This document shows, one piece after another, positions 13,044 to 24,752 of a DNA stretch of 64,000 nt. A model generated the notes under the pieces. That model was not told where the DNA came from and made no database searches. It saw only the letters and a list, made by a program, of their open reading frames with translations. The stretch lies in the NCBI RefSeq assembly GCF_000006405.1, contig NW_003209345.1, positions 1-64,000 of the forward strand, written 5' to 3'. The stretch is from Perkinsus marinus ATCC 50983 (taxonomy: Eukaryota > Perkinsozoa > Perkinsida > Perkinsidae). Position numbers and translations under genes: made by a program. Each line of letters begins with the position of its first letter. Positions within the stretch are counted from its first letter, which is position 1.

Positions 13044-15752
13044 TCAACCGATACCACCAGCAGCACCAGAAGCACCCAAGGAGGACGAGGTGGACGATGA
13101 TGATGATAATGGTAATGGCGGTTGCGTAGCGATATCTGTCATACTAGACTGACGAATGTACAGTTGGATAAGCTTATGATGAGCTCTAGCTAACCAGACA
13201 GGCCAGAACTGTCTAGGTATTTTTAAAGGTAACTGCCGCAGAGTGCATGGACCCGAAAACCGTCCTTGTATTAGATTCAAGGTGTAGTACACCTGAACTA
13301 GGATATAATGACATCACCACTACTGTGGTTACATGGGCGGCTGTGATCCGGTCGTCCTGGCCCATTAGAATATCGGTATCTACTGAGCAGTCCAAGAGAG
13401 AGGATTCCTGATGATGAAGAGGACTGATGGTGAGTCCAAGCGATTGGATACTTTATGCACCTTTGCTCCACCAAAATCATCCATTTTGTGTGGATAGTTG
13501 AATATGGACATGATAGGAGTTGTCACATGCATCACAGACTGTCCATTGACCATAGACCGTGTAGCTGCTGTACTATGAGCAGCTCCCCCCACCGTTGACA
13601 CCTCTCTCAATTGGATACTGGACGACGAGGACGTTGATCGATCCTTCGCTGAGAGAGTAGCAAGCATTGACAAAGCAGGTCGTGTGTCTATGGTGTACAT
13701 GATCCATTACCTGTGACGACCTTGGTGCACGATCCTGATCCTCCTATTGATCCTGATACATCATCCTGCATCATACTACTCTGGCTACAACGATGCTTTG
13801 CTGCATCCAGATTCTTCTTGTCCTCCAAGATTAGTCCAGCCAAGCTAGAAATTAATGTCCCTGAAACAACTCAAGGAGACATCCACAAGATAATATATTA
13901 CATGCCACAGCTTTTATAGCATTGCATGCTTCCTTAGACACACCCCCACGATATGCCGTCCTGCTAATCAGCCTCCTTTTCACAGTATCCTCGGCTAAGG
14001 GTACTTTATCAAGATCTGAGCATTCAGATACCTTGAGGATAGCACCCAGAGAATACACTATATTACACTCCCCATTGTGGCCTTCCATCATAGATAGAGG
14101 TAGAGCCAGTCTCTGCCTTTTATCCATAGGCTCAGCCGGTAGTATGGCTGGCCTCTTCTTTCTCGGATTACTACTCTTTGATGCCGTTGTTAACGCTGAT
14201 GGTTCCTCATCACCATACCTAACAATAATACCTATCTACATCTAGCCAGCTCCATCCTGTTGTCCTACATAAGCCTCAGGAGGGCTTGTTCATAGCCTAC
14301 GTCGATGCCAGCAAGGACTTTCACATCTCCCCCCATGCACACAGCTCGGGCCAGATGACGCTCCTTTTCAGTAGGATTCATAGGCATTGGGCGTCGGAGG
14401 ATGCTACCTAAACAACAGCGAAGACGCATGTAAGATATTCCAATCTGATGGATGCCCCTCTTCCTCTTTACTTGCTGTTATGCCTCCTCTGGTATTGATA
14501 CTGCCAGACTGGCTAGCGGCCACTGACGATGCTCTGCTCCCAGGCTGTGGTGATGTAGGATCTCCTGGGTAGGGAGAGTAAGGAGAGCTAGCCTACATAA
14601 TGTCCTATCGTTATATGAGTACATGCCTATACCACTCACCCGCATGTGCCGCATATTGGCAGCTGCAGCGGCCGCCGCCGCAGCCGCTAGCTGTCGAGGA
14701 GGTACTGAAGGACCCTGGAGAAGGTTGACCGAGCGAAGAGCTGCTTGGAGTGCAGGCCTGAGTTGCGGATATAGATTTGCTAGTCACAGCATGAGCTAGC
14801 TATACTAGGGTATATGTGAATGGCAATGCTCAATACTACATGCCTATTATGGCCACGACTTCTTGTTGTATATTCTTATTATGCGTACTCCAAGTGAGGC
14901 GATTCAACTGCAAGAGTGATGATGATCATCTTCTACGACTCCAAGAGGAGATACGGGGCTTACTCGATCCAACATGCCCTGTTTTGCTTCACGTGTTCCT
15001 GGATGAGCGGAAGATGCTACATAACCTTTCACGACTTGTTCTAGCATATCGATGGATACCGCTATACGGTTTCCCCCGACAGATCTGACTCCTCCTGCTT
15101 TACCATAAGGCGGTGGAGTAACAGGACGCTGTTGTTGAGTGAGACTGGCTCGACGAACAGCTTGAGCGGCCACTGCTGCTGCCGGCAGGCCTACCATATA
15201 TGCATAGTTTGAAACACAAGATATACTCAAGCAAGTGAGGTCACCTCACTAAGGTGTAATAACAGATTCCATATCGTGAGAACCAGCGATCACCAACGAC
15301 GCCAGCATGCATAGCACCTTGTTGTTGTCCAGGGTTAACTGCATGCAATGCTGCTCCTGCTCCTATTCCAGGCATATTCTGGTAAGCCGATGATGCAGTA
15401 GACTGGGGTACAGCAGACAACTGCGACCCCCGTTGTTGTTGGAGTTGCTGTTGGGTATAATGCTGCTGATACGAGGCAGGGAGAGCTCTTGCTATCTGAA
15501 GAGCCCTCCTATCGTCCTATGCAAGTGGGTGCTCGGAACTCCTACATTCTGTTGTTGCTGTTGTTGTTGTTGTTGCTGCGACTGTTGTTGTTGTTGGTCG
15601 AAGACACTGGTGGAAGGTTGGTCTGAGGTGTGTCCAGGGGACGGTGTCTTTGATATGGTCCCCTTGCTGAGCTCCCTCTTTAATGCCTCCATAGCGCTAT
15701 CTAGAGCACTCCCTCCTCCACCTCCCCCGAAAGGATTGTTAGAAGCCGACAT
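13044..15752 (-). CDS. uncharacterised Gln/Ala/Ser-rich protein, multi-exon
   Basis: Not recognised. The first exon (ATG at 15752) begins MSASNNPFGGGGGGSALDS and runs into a polyglutamine stretch near 15550-15600. Later minus-strand exon-like blocks include a Gln/Ala-rich segment (15250-15480), a block with SIDMLEQVVKGYVASSAHP (near 14980-15060), a ten-alanine run near 14670-14700, a basic block KKRPAILPAEPMDKRQRLAL followed by a possible helical bundle (SKEACNAIKAVACNIL, near 13900-14150), and a C-terminal block LARAHHKLIQLYIRQSS ending GAAGGIG at 13044. The mix of disordered homopolymer tracts with short helical blocks is typical of nuclear transcription-regulator subunits, but that is only an impression. 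Exon joints are mostly unresolved, and the blocks might represent two genes. Confidence 0.45.
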
Positions 15753-15789
15753 GAAGATCGAGCAACCAGTTAGGGCACTGCAATGAGAT

Positions 15790-16612
15790 GTACCTCAACC
15801 TTGGACACACAGGGACAACTCAACTATACCATCAAGCATTTCGTGTTGGGCCAATGTGGATGATGAATTCAACAATAGCCAATGAAAAGAAGCATGTGTA
15901 GCAGCCGATACGATTATACGCTGGAATCACGGAGAATCTCCACTAGAGAGGTAAGTGGAAGTATCATTCGTGGGGTTAGTTTCTCAAGTACCTAGGAATA
16001 ATGACGATTACATCAAGTTGTAGCCAATACACGACCGATACCTGAACTCCATGTTCCTTAACTTGATCCAATAGTCATCTTCGCCCCTGATAGGAGGACA
16101 TTAAGATGGAGAATGATCAAGAGGCTTCTGACCTCGGACTATAAGGGTCAACGCAGAACAAGTGGTCATTAACACTAGAGTACTAAGACTTCCTAGTAAA
16201 GCTACACTGAACAGCATTGCACCATACATCCTAGCCCAGAGGATCGCTGTAATTAAGTAAGGCGCAACACCCTCAACAATGTGCTGCAAAGGTTTACACT
16301 TCCCTTGAAGTTATCTGAATGGAAGTAAACTTCTACAAGACCATACTAAGAGAGGTCGGAGGTTTCGACACAATGATCAGAACACTGGAAAACATAAAGT
16401 ATGATGGGAAGAATACAAATGGGGAACAGAGAGCCGCGGCAACTGTTGTTCGGTTGTTGTTAGTAGTCATCAGTCGCATCATCAGAATAACTCTGGTGCC
16501 CCAAGAGAATCAACATTCTCCCATCGCTTATTAGCATCAACCTAAGAATAGTATGCATACAACACTTAAGTGGGAATGGATTTTAGAGGGATAGAAACAG
16601 CCCATTCGATAA
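15790..16612. other. intergenic or 3' exon region
   Basis: A minus-strand frame at 16101-16289 encodes a hydrophobic stretch (MLFSVALLGSLSTLVLM) that could be a transmembrane segment. It might be a terminal exon of the glycosyltransferase gene, whose penultimate exon ends with a clear GTAAGT donor, but no joint can be proved. Confidence 0.3.
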
Positions 16613-18470
16613 TCATACACTTACCCAGTTCTGTGCGGCAATGGGGTTGCCAGAAGTATCGTCCCTACACAGTTGGAATTCGAGATCTCCATTAGATGTA
16701 GAGGCTAGGCAGTAACTCTTCCACACAATGCGGTTTCCCTCCAATTCAAATTCTTGGTTATCATTCCCAACCATACACCAGTAGCTTACTGGACGCGCAC
16801 CCTCCTGGCGAGGGCTAGCTGCATCCAAGCAACGATCCTCCTCTGCTAAGGCCTTCAACATAGTCCCCTTATTCTGCCAATAGAATCTCTGTGCCTTATC
16901 ATTTGGATTGCAGTCTGACTCCACTCGGAATACTCCATCCCTATGTGCAAGACAACCCTCAGGTTTCTGCAGCATAAAACTCTCATATGCCATAGCATTG
17001 GCATATACCAATGGATCACGGAATTTAGACATGAACCAATCAAGATCATGAGGACACTTCCTGTTGACTTGTGCAATATCATCCACGAGCCACTCATTGA
17101 ACGGTACGGATGGCTGTCTCAGTTGAGATGCCGTAACTATATAATCTTGTGGTATGGTCACCTCAGACAACCGAGACACGATTATCTGAGTGTAAGATCA
17201 CGGTTAGGAGCTCGGAAGTACTATAGGAAACGCCCACATCACCTGTCCACCACACAGCCAAGTCCTCATGCTCAGGCTTAGAGAGCGATGCTCACTTAGG
17301 AGCTTCTGATTGGTATCTATTTCGTTAAGCCAGAACTTGGTAGTAGCGAATACTGCTAATTGGGGCATCACTGGACTCTGAGGTGATAAATAGGATCAAT
17401 GCAGGATGATTCAGAGTATTACTTCATCCATCTTTTCTATGTTCAGAGCCGCTATATGATAATCTTTATCAACTGCTCCCTGTACCCTACCATCACAGTG
17501 AATGTCTGCACTCAAGAGGCAGTTTTCAAGCATTACCGATCGGTTCCACCATAATGAACTACGGGTATTGCAATGCTATACTTCCTGACCAGGGCCTCTC
17601 GAGCGATACCATTGAGCCAGTCTCGCTTAAGACCAGTCACGCCAGCTTGAACCTACACGAAAACCATACCACTACTCAATATCCAAGGGTGCAGGTTTAC
17701 AAATATTATAGTATCCGTTTGCTCACTAGTACATTCCATGTACTTCGGGACGTCTTTAGATGAGCAGAAGCGGACCTGATGAAATATTCAATACATGCAC
17801 ATACAGTGTAGAAATATCTCACAAAAGGGTTAGTTGTCCTGGCTCCGCTGAGTAAATAATTCTCAGGGGCATAGAGTATAACCTCCTTGATGAGGGATTT
17901 GGAACTATTCTCCAACACCTCGTCAACTGTCCGAGATATGTCGCTAGAAGGTATCTTCCCAGAGCCTTCCAAGGAACGCGGAACGTATACCATAACCGAT
18001 ACATAGGGATAGCTTGCTGAACGCAGCTCATCCCCAGCTTTATATTCGACATGTTGATACCCCACGCCTGTAATGATATTATTACAATATTATCTGGACT
18101 GGTAGAATATTACTTGCTGGTGAGTCCATACTGTGTATCCATGCACTATTCATATTGTAATCACGTAGACTAACTATCAACGCGATTTGATTAGCAAGCA
18201 GTATTGCCGTGACTATGGAAAACATCATGTCCTTCCGCAAGAACAGATAAACCAAGGTACTCATGGCAGCCATCATCAAGGCCATGCTGATACCTACCGA
18301 ATCCATCCATTCTCCCCCACCAAATATGTACAAATCACTAGCCCCATACTATGTGTTATAATACTACCTGACCATCGCAGGGGCCTTATTATCCCCAGTG
18401 CCAGTACAGGACCAATGAGCAGGCAGATACGGGTTATGAGTGGACTACCGCGGCCGTGTTTACTAGCCAT
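16613..18470 (-). CDS. polypeptide GalNAc-transferase-like glycosyltransferase (GT27) with ricin-B lectin domain
   Basis: Predicted Golgi type II membrane enzyme that would start mucin-type O-glycosylation by moving GalNAc to Ser/Thr. The N-terminus (ATG at 18470, MASKHGRGSPL) leads into hydrophobic segments (ICLLIGPVLALGII; ISMALMMAAMSTLVYLFL). The catalytic part follows: a strand like the family's first Rossmann strand (YPYVSVMVYVPRS), EVILYA, a metal-site region LLSADIHCDGRV, and SLSMRTWLCGGQVMW, which matches the Gal/GalNAc-T motif (FRxWxCGG) well. The C-terminal exon contains the linker FNEWLVDDI and a beta-trefoil lectin domain with EGCLAHRDG, RCLDAAS and YCLASTS repeats. The last exon shown ends at a GTAAGTG donor, so a short further exon is expected below 16613. 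The hydrophobic N-terminus is longer than in animal enzymes. Activity is inference. Confidence 0.7.
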
Positions 18471-18650
18471 ATCGAAGGAATAAACGAGAATCAAACACTA
18501 TAGTGGCATAGTATACATCAGTCTGAATACCTAGAGACGAGTAATGCTACTGCTAGGGAGCATATAGGGCTCCAAGCTCTCCTTTGGATACAACCATTAT
18601 CCACTTCCTGACTCGCTGCCAACACAACATCAAGCTAAGATAATAGCTAT

Positions 18651-18777
18651 CAGTAATTATGTACAGAGTAGATATGATCTGGAATAACCCTTTACCCCGC
18701 CGGGGTAAAGAAGGCTCTTGCCTTCGAAAAGGAATGAACATATCTTCGGCCACGGTGATGTTATTAATGGTATCATC
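18651..18777. repeat. 127-bp repeat, copy 1
   Basis: Matches 20645-20771 with three substitutions. It contains the near-perfect palindrome CTTTACCCCG-C-CGGGGTAAAG. The segment after the palindrome is a variant of a shorter unit that also occurs at about 18901-18957, 19017-19072 and 20834-20890. Confidence 0.85.
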
Positions 18778-20213
18778 GAAATTAATACTTAGAAAGAACT
18801 ACCATTAATAATCTTAATGGTATCATCATCATCATCACCTTCTTCACGTGACCTCTTCGAGGAACAAGATGAGATAGCATCACACAAAGCTAAAGGAGGA
18901 TCTTGACTCCGAAAAGGATTGAACACATCTTCGGCCTTGGTGATGTTATTAATGGTAGAATCGATGTCCATGACGAGATAAAGCAGGGCCGTTGCGTACT
19001 TGCACCGTAAAGGAGGATCTTGACTTCGAAAAGGATTGAACCCATCTTCGGCCTTGGTGATGTTATTAATGGTTGTAGTAGAATGTCGAAGTCTCGTCAT
19101 CGATTACTAGGGCGTGCTCATTTCCTGTCCTGGAGCCGTCACGACGACGCGCACGCCATGGTGATCGATATCACTGCTTGTACTCTCCAGTGGACAGTCT
19201 ACACTTCTTCACTGACCGAGTACTATTTGTATTCTCCATAAAATTCCATGTGGATCGGTCTTCGTGACGGCTGTGATATAGCTCGAGACTTCTCTTTTCT
19301 TCCAGTTTGCTCCTTTTGATTGCGCATTCATTATGGTTTTTGGTCGTCTGGCTGCTCAGCTGAGGAACCGTGTTGACATAGCTGAAAGGATCTTCATTCG
19401 AGAGCTCAAGTATAAATTCAGGCAGCAGGAGCATAGACGTTACCGCATTGGACTACTGTGTCTTACTGATAGATGACATTCCTAAAGAAATTGATGCATA
19501 GAGAAAATCGGCTGCTTGACCACGCGACTTCTTCGTCGCGCGATTGCCCCTCAATAAGTACTGCGATAGATTTGAGTTGTACAATGGACACAATTTTGTT
19601 CATTTCTCGTATAGATCAATCATTGATTGATAATGTTCAAGATTACCTAGATCTGTAACGATTGGCAAATTAAATTTATGGTATCAACTTGAAACTTTCA
19701 AGTTCTCACGGTGAAAGCTGTGTGAGAGCTTAACGATGCAAAGCCAATAGCTAGTTCGTCATGAATACTCTATGAATACCCTGCATATGACAGCCCGAGT
19801 CCACAGTGGTTTATCTAAAGTGGCTTGCCATCACGGGACGTGCAGTACAGCTAAGTCGCAATCCGTGCAAAACGGTCACGACAATGACATCCTTTTACGT
19901 GGAATCAGCACTGGTAACTGCGGCCGGCTGCTTATACTTGCGGGTCTTCGCGAGTAATATCCGCCGAGTCATCCGCCCGAGTCTGCGTCTGCTATCGGGT
20001 ATCGGATGCTCCTGAGATCAGCTACTACCCAAAAATGTACAGGCATTCAGGTTGAATGTTCTCAATTAGAATGAATATTATTCAATGAATATCGTTTAGT
20101 TTCAGCGACTCAAAGCTCGTGTCAGGGGTTTTCCGCACGGGGTTGAGCACTTCACTTCCATCTGCCTCAACGCAACACTAGTGTTTGAACTAACTATTGA
20201 AAAAAAATCGGAG

Positions 20214-21580
20214 TTAGAAATTCAGACATCGGCAGCTGAGCTTCAACAGGTGAGGCTCAACCAAAGATGCACCATCACATCCGCTGCCGAACCCCACATA
20301 AACCGGCGACCAGCTGCAGATATTGATCCCGTGAGATCGCCCCCCCCTGTAGGATTGGTAATGCCTCAACCGCAGCTCTGCCTTACTCCTAGTCGACCTT
20401 GCTGCTTCGCCGGCGTCTATCGAGTTCAGCCTCAACTCAGCCTTCATCTGTAGAGACAGAATCTTGTTACCGAAAGTATTGAAAGTAGAGCGAGCCGTTA
20501 TTCCGTTCCCTAGGAACTGGTTGTATCCTTCACTCTGATACGCCCGTATCCACGATTTGGACAAATGGAACAAACAGCCTCTCAACCTTTCCGGATCTAT
20601 TTCCCATATCCTCAGAATGGCCTGACGCATGGCGGGTTCATAATCAGTAATTATGTACAGAGTAGATATGATCTGGAATAACCCTTTACCCCGCCGGGGT
20701 AAAGGAGGCTCTTGCCTTCGAAAAGGAGTGAACATATCTTCGGCCACGGTGATGTTACTAATGGTATCATCATCATCTTCACGTGACCTCTTCGAGGAAC
20801 AAGATGAGATAGCATCACACAAACTAAAGTAGGATCTTGACTTCGAAAAGGATTGAACACATCTTCGGCCTTGGTGATGTTATTGATGATAGAATACTCT
20901 TCCTGGGTCTTCCGCGCCATTACAATGAAGACCGCCGGAATGTAGTACCCCTGTTTCTCGATAAGAATGATCCACAATTGCTGCCATCCTTTGGGCGCCA
21001 CGGCAAATGTAGCATCAAAAATAAGACCACTGCTACCATTTAATGCGTTGAGATTGCGGTCTGCAGCCCATATGATCATTGGCCGACCGGCATCGGCATG
21101 TAAGAGAAGTCGTTGATCATTTCCCCTACACTTGTCGACGTCTCGCTGCACCAAACTAACGAAATCCTGATAATAGCCAACTCTATCCAGATCGAGGCTC
21201 TTTAGCGCAGCCGGTTGTCCTTGCGCTCTGGCAGCGCGATAGGCTACCTGCTCGAGGTTCCGCTGGTCCCGCAGCGTCGTGTTGGCCAAACCGCCGTCAG
21301 CAATGATACCTTCGACTAGCCCATCCGTTCTTCCATTGTTGGCCACTTCTGCCTGGATTCGTCGCCTCTGACGAGTCTGCGTCTCCCTTCCCTCATCGGG
21401 TTCTCTGTCGCACTCCGCTCCATGCGCACCTGGCCTCCTAGTGAAATACAGCCGGTCGTTGCGTACTTGCACCGTAAAGGAAGCATAACACTTTTTGGAA
21501 CAGCACTCATATCGACTCTTGGAATCTTCCAATCCCTTCTTAAACCGATACTGCTGTTTGTTTATCCATATGCTAGGGCC
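20214..21580 (-). pseudogene. MULE transposase with FLYWCH-type finger, interrupted
   Basis: The frame opens near 21580 without an ATG. It has a FLYWCH-like zinc finger (YRFKKG, RYECCSKKCYASFTV, RPGAHG). The MULE transposase core follows, with FDATFAVAPKGWQQLW carrying the first catalytic Asp, and IPAVFIVMARKTQEEY. There it is interrupted by about 240 bp of short repeats (20651-20895). Beyond the repeats, the next conserved part resumes: ITDYEPAMRQAI with the second catalytic Asp, and RLRGCLFHLSKSWIR with the zinc-ligand His. About 20 residues usually found between these blocks are missing. The C-terminus degenerates after NQFLGNG into a Lys/Ala/Glu-rich repeat (KAELRL twice). The lack of a start, the insertion and the degenerate end argue for an inactive copy. 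The interruption could instead be an intron. Confidence 0.75.
20645..20771. repeat. 127-bp repeat, copy 2, inside the transposase
   Basis: Second copy of the 18651-18777 block. It lies between two conserved halves of the transposase frame and is followed at 20776-20823 by a 48-bp block identical to 18841-18888, and then by one more short unit (20834-20890). Confidence 0.85.
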
Positions 21581-21872
21581 TACTAGGCCTAGCAGCTAGG
21601 CTTGTTCTTGTTGGTGGACGATATCCATCCCTCAGGTATGGGTATGTCCCCATGGAGAACCTGTCAACGAATCGCAATCAAGTTATTTTCCAATATTGTT
21701 CGATATTGGGACGATGAAAACTTACCCCCTCGGCATCACCTTCACTCTCATTGACGCTCTCTACTTCGGCTGCTGCTGCAGCAGCTCCAGCGTCCACTGG
21801 TACACCTTGTGGAGCAGGAGGGGCTTGAGCAGGAGGGGCTTGGGGAACAGGGGCTTCTTCTCCATAATCGAA

Positions 21873-22297
21873 CTATTGGCCACTGCGTATATAGAATTGT
21901 TGAATCTGTTGCTCGGTGATAGCAGGTCCTCGTGAGGGAATGATATCCTAAATGATGGACGAATGAAGTTTCATGAAGATGAGAAACAGTGACCGCTCAC
22001 TTTCAGCGCTCTTCCGATCTCATCTGGCTTATACATGAAATTTACTTGGAGCTCTCGCATTGTTTTCACGAACGTCGCCACCAGCGAGCTATTCGTCACT
22101 ATACGGCGTTTTATACGATGACAGCGAGGACAATACCATGGTATTTGAGTGCCAGCATGCACGGCGTTCTCAAACCTTGGAGCGCACGTTTCAATGTGGA
22201 ACCACAGTTCGCAGGAGTCGCATTGCACGCCCTCTTCCGGATCGCCCTGAGGCCAATATCCACCGCAAAGGCCGCAGTTGTACTGAATGGGGGACAT
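21873..22297 (-). CDS. PHD-finger protein
   Basis: Small zinc-finger protein of the PHD type, a fold that usually reads histone H3 tails. Exon 1 (22001-22297, 99 codons, phase 0) starts MSPIQYNCGLCGGYW and supplies the C4HC3 ligands in order: CGLC, CDSCELWFH with the conserved Trp and His, the following Cys, and WYCPRC. A GTGAGC donor ends it after RALK. Exon 2 starts at 21947 (acceptor ATTTAG) and reads DIIPSRGPAITEQQIQQFYI up to a TAG at 21873-21875. The same frame then stays open for about 43 Pro/Ala-rich codons up to a GTAAGT donor, so either the protein ends at the TAG (about 123 residues) or this copy has an in-frame stop. Spacing after the His differs slightly from the textbook PHD finger. 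Confidence 0.7.
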
Positions 22298-23010
22298 GGT
22301 TGGATCTCGTGAACTTATAAGTATAACTAATTACATTAACACTCATTAGATTCATATTTCCTATCAATCCCTATCGACCCTTATCCCGGTCTTTGCGAAC
22401 AGTCCACGTTCATACTTGCTAGCCTTCTGTGAGGACAAATGAGTGTTTCAATGCCTTCACCGCGATATTTTTGTGCGCACTTTGTTCAAGAAAACTAAGG
22501 ATATAAGGGCAGGGACAGATTCGAACAATTTGGCGAAATACCAGACATACCGACAAACTTCACCACATAGTTGTTGCGACACACGGGTTTTGCCGAAGTT
22601 CGTCAAATCTGGAATACGCAGTGTTTTGCCAAGCTCCTGGTTGGCGTAAGCCAGTACTGAACCCTGTTCCGCCAATCCCTAGACTGTGCAGGTAACGCCA
22701 ATTCCAAGTCTTCAAAGCATGTTAGACGAAGAGAGGTCCACGATGGACTGCGATTCCGCTGGATTCCGCCACGGTAGGGAGTCAGGACCACCGGCCCTGC
22801 GCTCATTCCTGAGGAATGAATTAGTCTATAGTTGTCATGGTCGGATGTCAGAGCTTATTCCTTGAAGATCTTGCATACACGATGCAACAGTTACACGAGT
22901 CGAGGAGCAAGGCCAAAGATGTCTACTAGTTGGTACAGCCAAAGACACTCATCCTCTCATTAGGTTGAATCAATGACGATCATGCGGGGATATACATATT
23001 CAAGTATTGA
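22298..23010. other. no recognisable gene before the gap
   Basis: No exon with family similarity was found. The stretch ends at a scaffold gap. Confidence 0.4.
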
Positions 23011-23110
23011 NNNNNNNNNNNNNNNNNNNNNNNNNNNNNNNNNNNNNNNNNNNNNNNNNNNNNNNNNNNNNNNNNNNNNNNNNNNNNNNNNNNNNNNNNN
23101 NNNNNNNNNN
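23011..23110. other. 100-N scaffold gap
   Basis: Exactly 100 N, the conventional placeholder for a gap of unknown length. The first bases after it form a hairpin. Confidence 0.98.
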
Positions 23111-23133
23111 ACTGAGTATTACTAATACTCAGT
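23111..23133. repeat. short hairpin beside the gap
   Basis: ACTGAGTATT, a 3-base loop ACT, then the exact reverse complement AATACTCAGT. The left arm starts at the first base after the N run, so the real stem may be longer. Confidence 0.7.
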
Positions 23134-23301
23134 CTTCGTCTGGCCATCCTCTACTCCCTAAACATCTCCATGATATCAGGGATGAGGTGTACATCGGAGC
23201 ACGGCGCATAATGACTTACATCTTGTCTTAACAGAGGAGCGGATTATTCTCTCTTGTCCTATTGGTTACGAGGTGCTTGGCATTGCCATCACAACCCTGT
23301 C

Positions 23302-23694
23302 CTAGATATGATACACCTCAACCGTGATTCGATCATCCACTAGTAGACGAGCAAAGGTACCAAAGTCCAGCGACATGGTTGCGGGACCAACAGGACCTTA
23401 ATTATTGACGCAGTAGAATACAGCATTGCCAATGGTCAAGGTCTCAAGCGGTACTCACCAAGCAAAAGCGACTTCGACCTCATCCACGAACAGGCAATCG
23501 GGCTGGTATATTACATAATCACCCACAGACCCCTGGACTCTACTGTCAGAGTTGGATACAGTCTCATTGAGTAAGAACTGGAGGACAGCTAGTGACAAAC
23601 TCAGCTTCGTGCTGGCAGCAGGGACGGCCCAAAGAGAGGGATACACCGAATATGCTCGTAGAGACTCCAGCCATGAAGGGACATATGCTTCTGA
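23302..23694 (-). CDS. uncharacterised protein, 3' exons
   Basis: Two convincing coding blocks on the minus strand. The first (about 23461-23694) follows a TTGGATTCAG acceptor, contains PSWLESLRAYSVYPSLWAVP and SVGDYVIYQPDCLFVDEVEV, and runs into a GTGAGTACC donor. The second reads GPATMSLDFGTFARLLVDD and TVEVYHI and ends at a stop at 23302-23304. The phase across the intervening intron does not close cleanly with the most obvious acceptor. The start lies upstream (beyond 23694) and was not found. Composition looks like a folded soluble protein. Family unknown. Confidence 0.4.
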
Positions 23695-23819
23695 ATCCAA
23701 TCACGTCCCAATTAATAGCTAAGGTTATAATGCTATACTTGACTCATACAGCGAGCAGTCATTATTAGCATTAGGAAGTCCATTAGAACTCACAGTATCT
23801 CCATTCTTGTTTGCCTCTC

Positions 23820-24643
23820 ATGAGTAAGCGTACAGACCGCGGCAAGCCATGGAAGAAGAGAGACAAGACCGAACAGGAGATGCTACTGGAGAGCAAACAG
23901 CAAAGGGGGGTGAGTGGTCTGAAATATTTCGGTTGGAGTGATGCCATTCGTATAGATAAAGGTAATAAGGCAGACAATTAGTGGAACACCTGCAATACAG
24001 AGCCTATCAACATAGAGAATGAGCAGTGGGAAATGCAATACCGAGGCTTTTCTCCCTCATTCTTCGACAGACCATCTCATAGGTACTATTCCAATATACC
24101 TGGCTTGTTCAAGCCTCGTGAGGACTCAATGCTATGAAGGAGACCATGAAGACCAGTCTACAAGTGTCTATATGTATCAACCCTACCTCGCCTCTGTGGA
24201 GGGATGTTGTCAATCGTTGTGAGGTGGGTCTTCACCAATCACTGCTGGAATGTCGGTCATCACCATGGATCCGGAACTATCCAAGGAGACCAGTGAATCA
24301 GGTGTAAAGGATGTTGAATATGATGATACAGTGAGAAAGGACATGCAATCGAGAGCTCTCGACGGGTAATGCATACAGCTAACTTGTATGGTACATATTG
24401 CTTCACAGGTACTTCGATGGTTTCGAGGAAGCTATCCCAAAGAGATGCTGGCAATGGCATTCTGTGGGGAGGAGGGCCGTGAAGAAGAAGGCTGAGTTGA
24501 AGGGGTTACATCAGTATTTTGTCAGCCAGGAGCTAAGAATAGTGCAGACTGATTTACCAAACAATATGTTGCCATCAAAATTAAAAACGTATCTTGTCCG
24601 ACCCTTCATGACACTGCGTTGTCAGTCGATTTGTCAACTATGA
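23820..24643 (+). CDS. small uncharacterised basic protein
   Basis: Not recognised. A possible first exon starts at the ATG at 23820 (MSKRTDRGKPWKKRDKTEQE ... GLKYFGWSDAIRIDKG). The better supported part starts at 24250 (MSVITMDPELSKETSE), runs to a GACGG|GTAATG donor, and rejoins after TTCACAG as DGYFDGFEEAIPKRCWQWHS. This is followed by a Lys-rich helix (VGRRAVKKKAELKGLHQYF) and a stop at 24641-24643. Whether the 23820 exon belongs to the same gene is unclear. Confidence 0.4.
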
Positions 24644-24752
24644 TGTACAGGGTTTTTAACTCCACTCTTATCCCCATGTTATCATTTACTAACAACCAAA
24701 GGGTAAAGTATATAGATGTCACGCCACAATACTGCATCCCACTACTACTACT

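Larger units (their letters stand above)
18471..21590 (-). mobile_element. Mutator-like (MULE) element relic with short-repeat mosaic
   Basis: Everything recognisable here derives from a Mutator-like DNA transposon on the minus strand plus a family of short repeats. The transposase core lies at 20450-21570 and is listed separately. Downstream (18550-19100) are fragments that repeat pieces of the same locus. A 127-bp block at 18651-18777 matches 20645-20771 with three differences. A 48-bp block at 18841-18888 is identical to 20776-20823. A fragment of the transposase 5' coding region recurs near 18990. No terminal inverted repeats or target-site duplication were found by eye, so the ends are only approximate. 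Confidence 0.55.
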
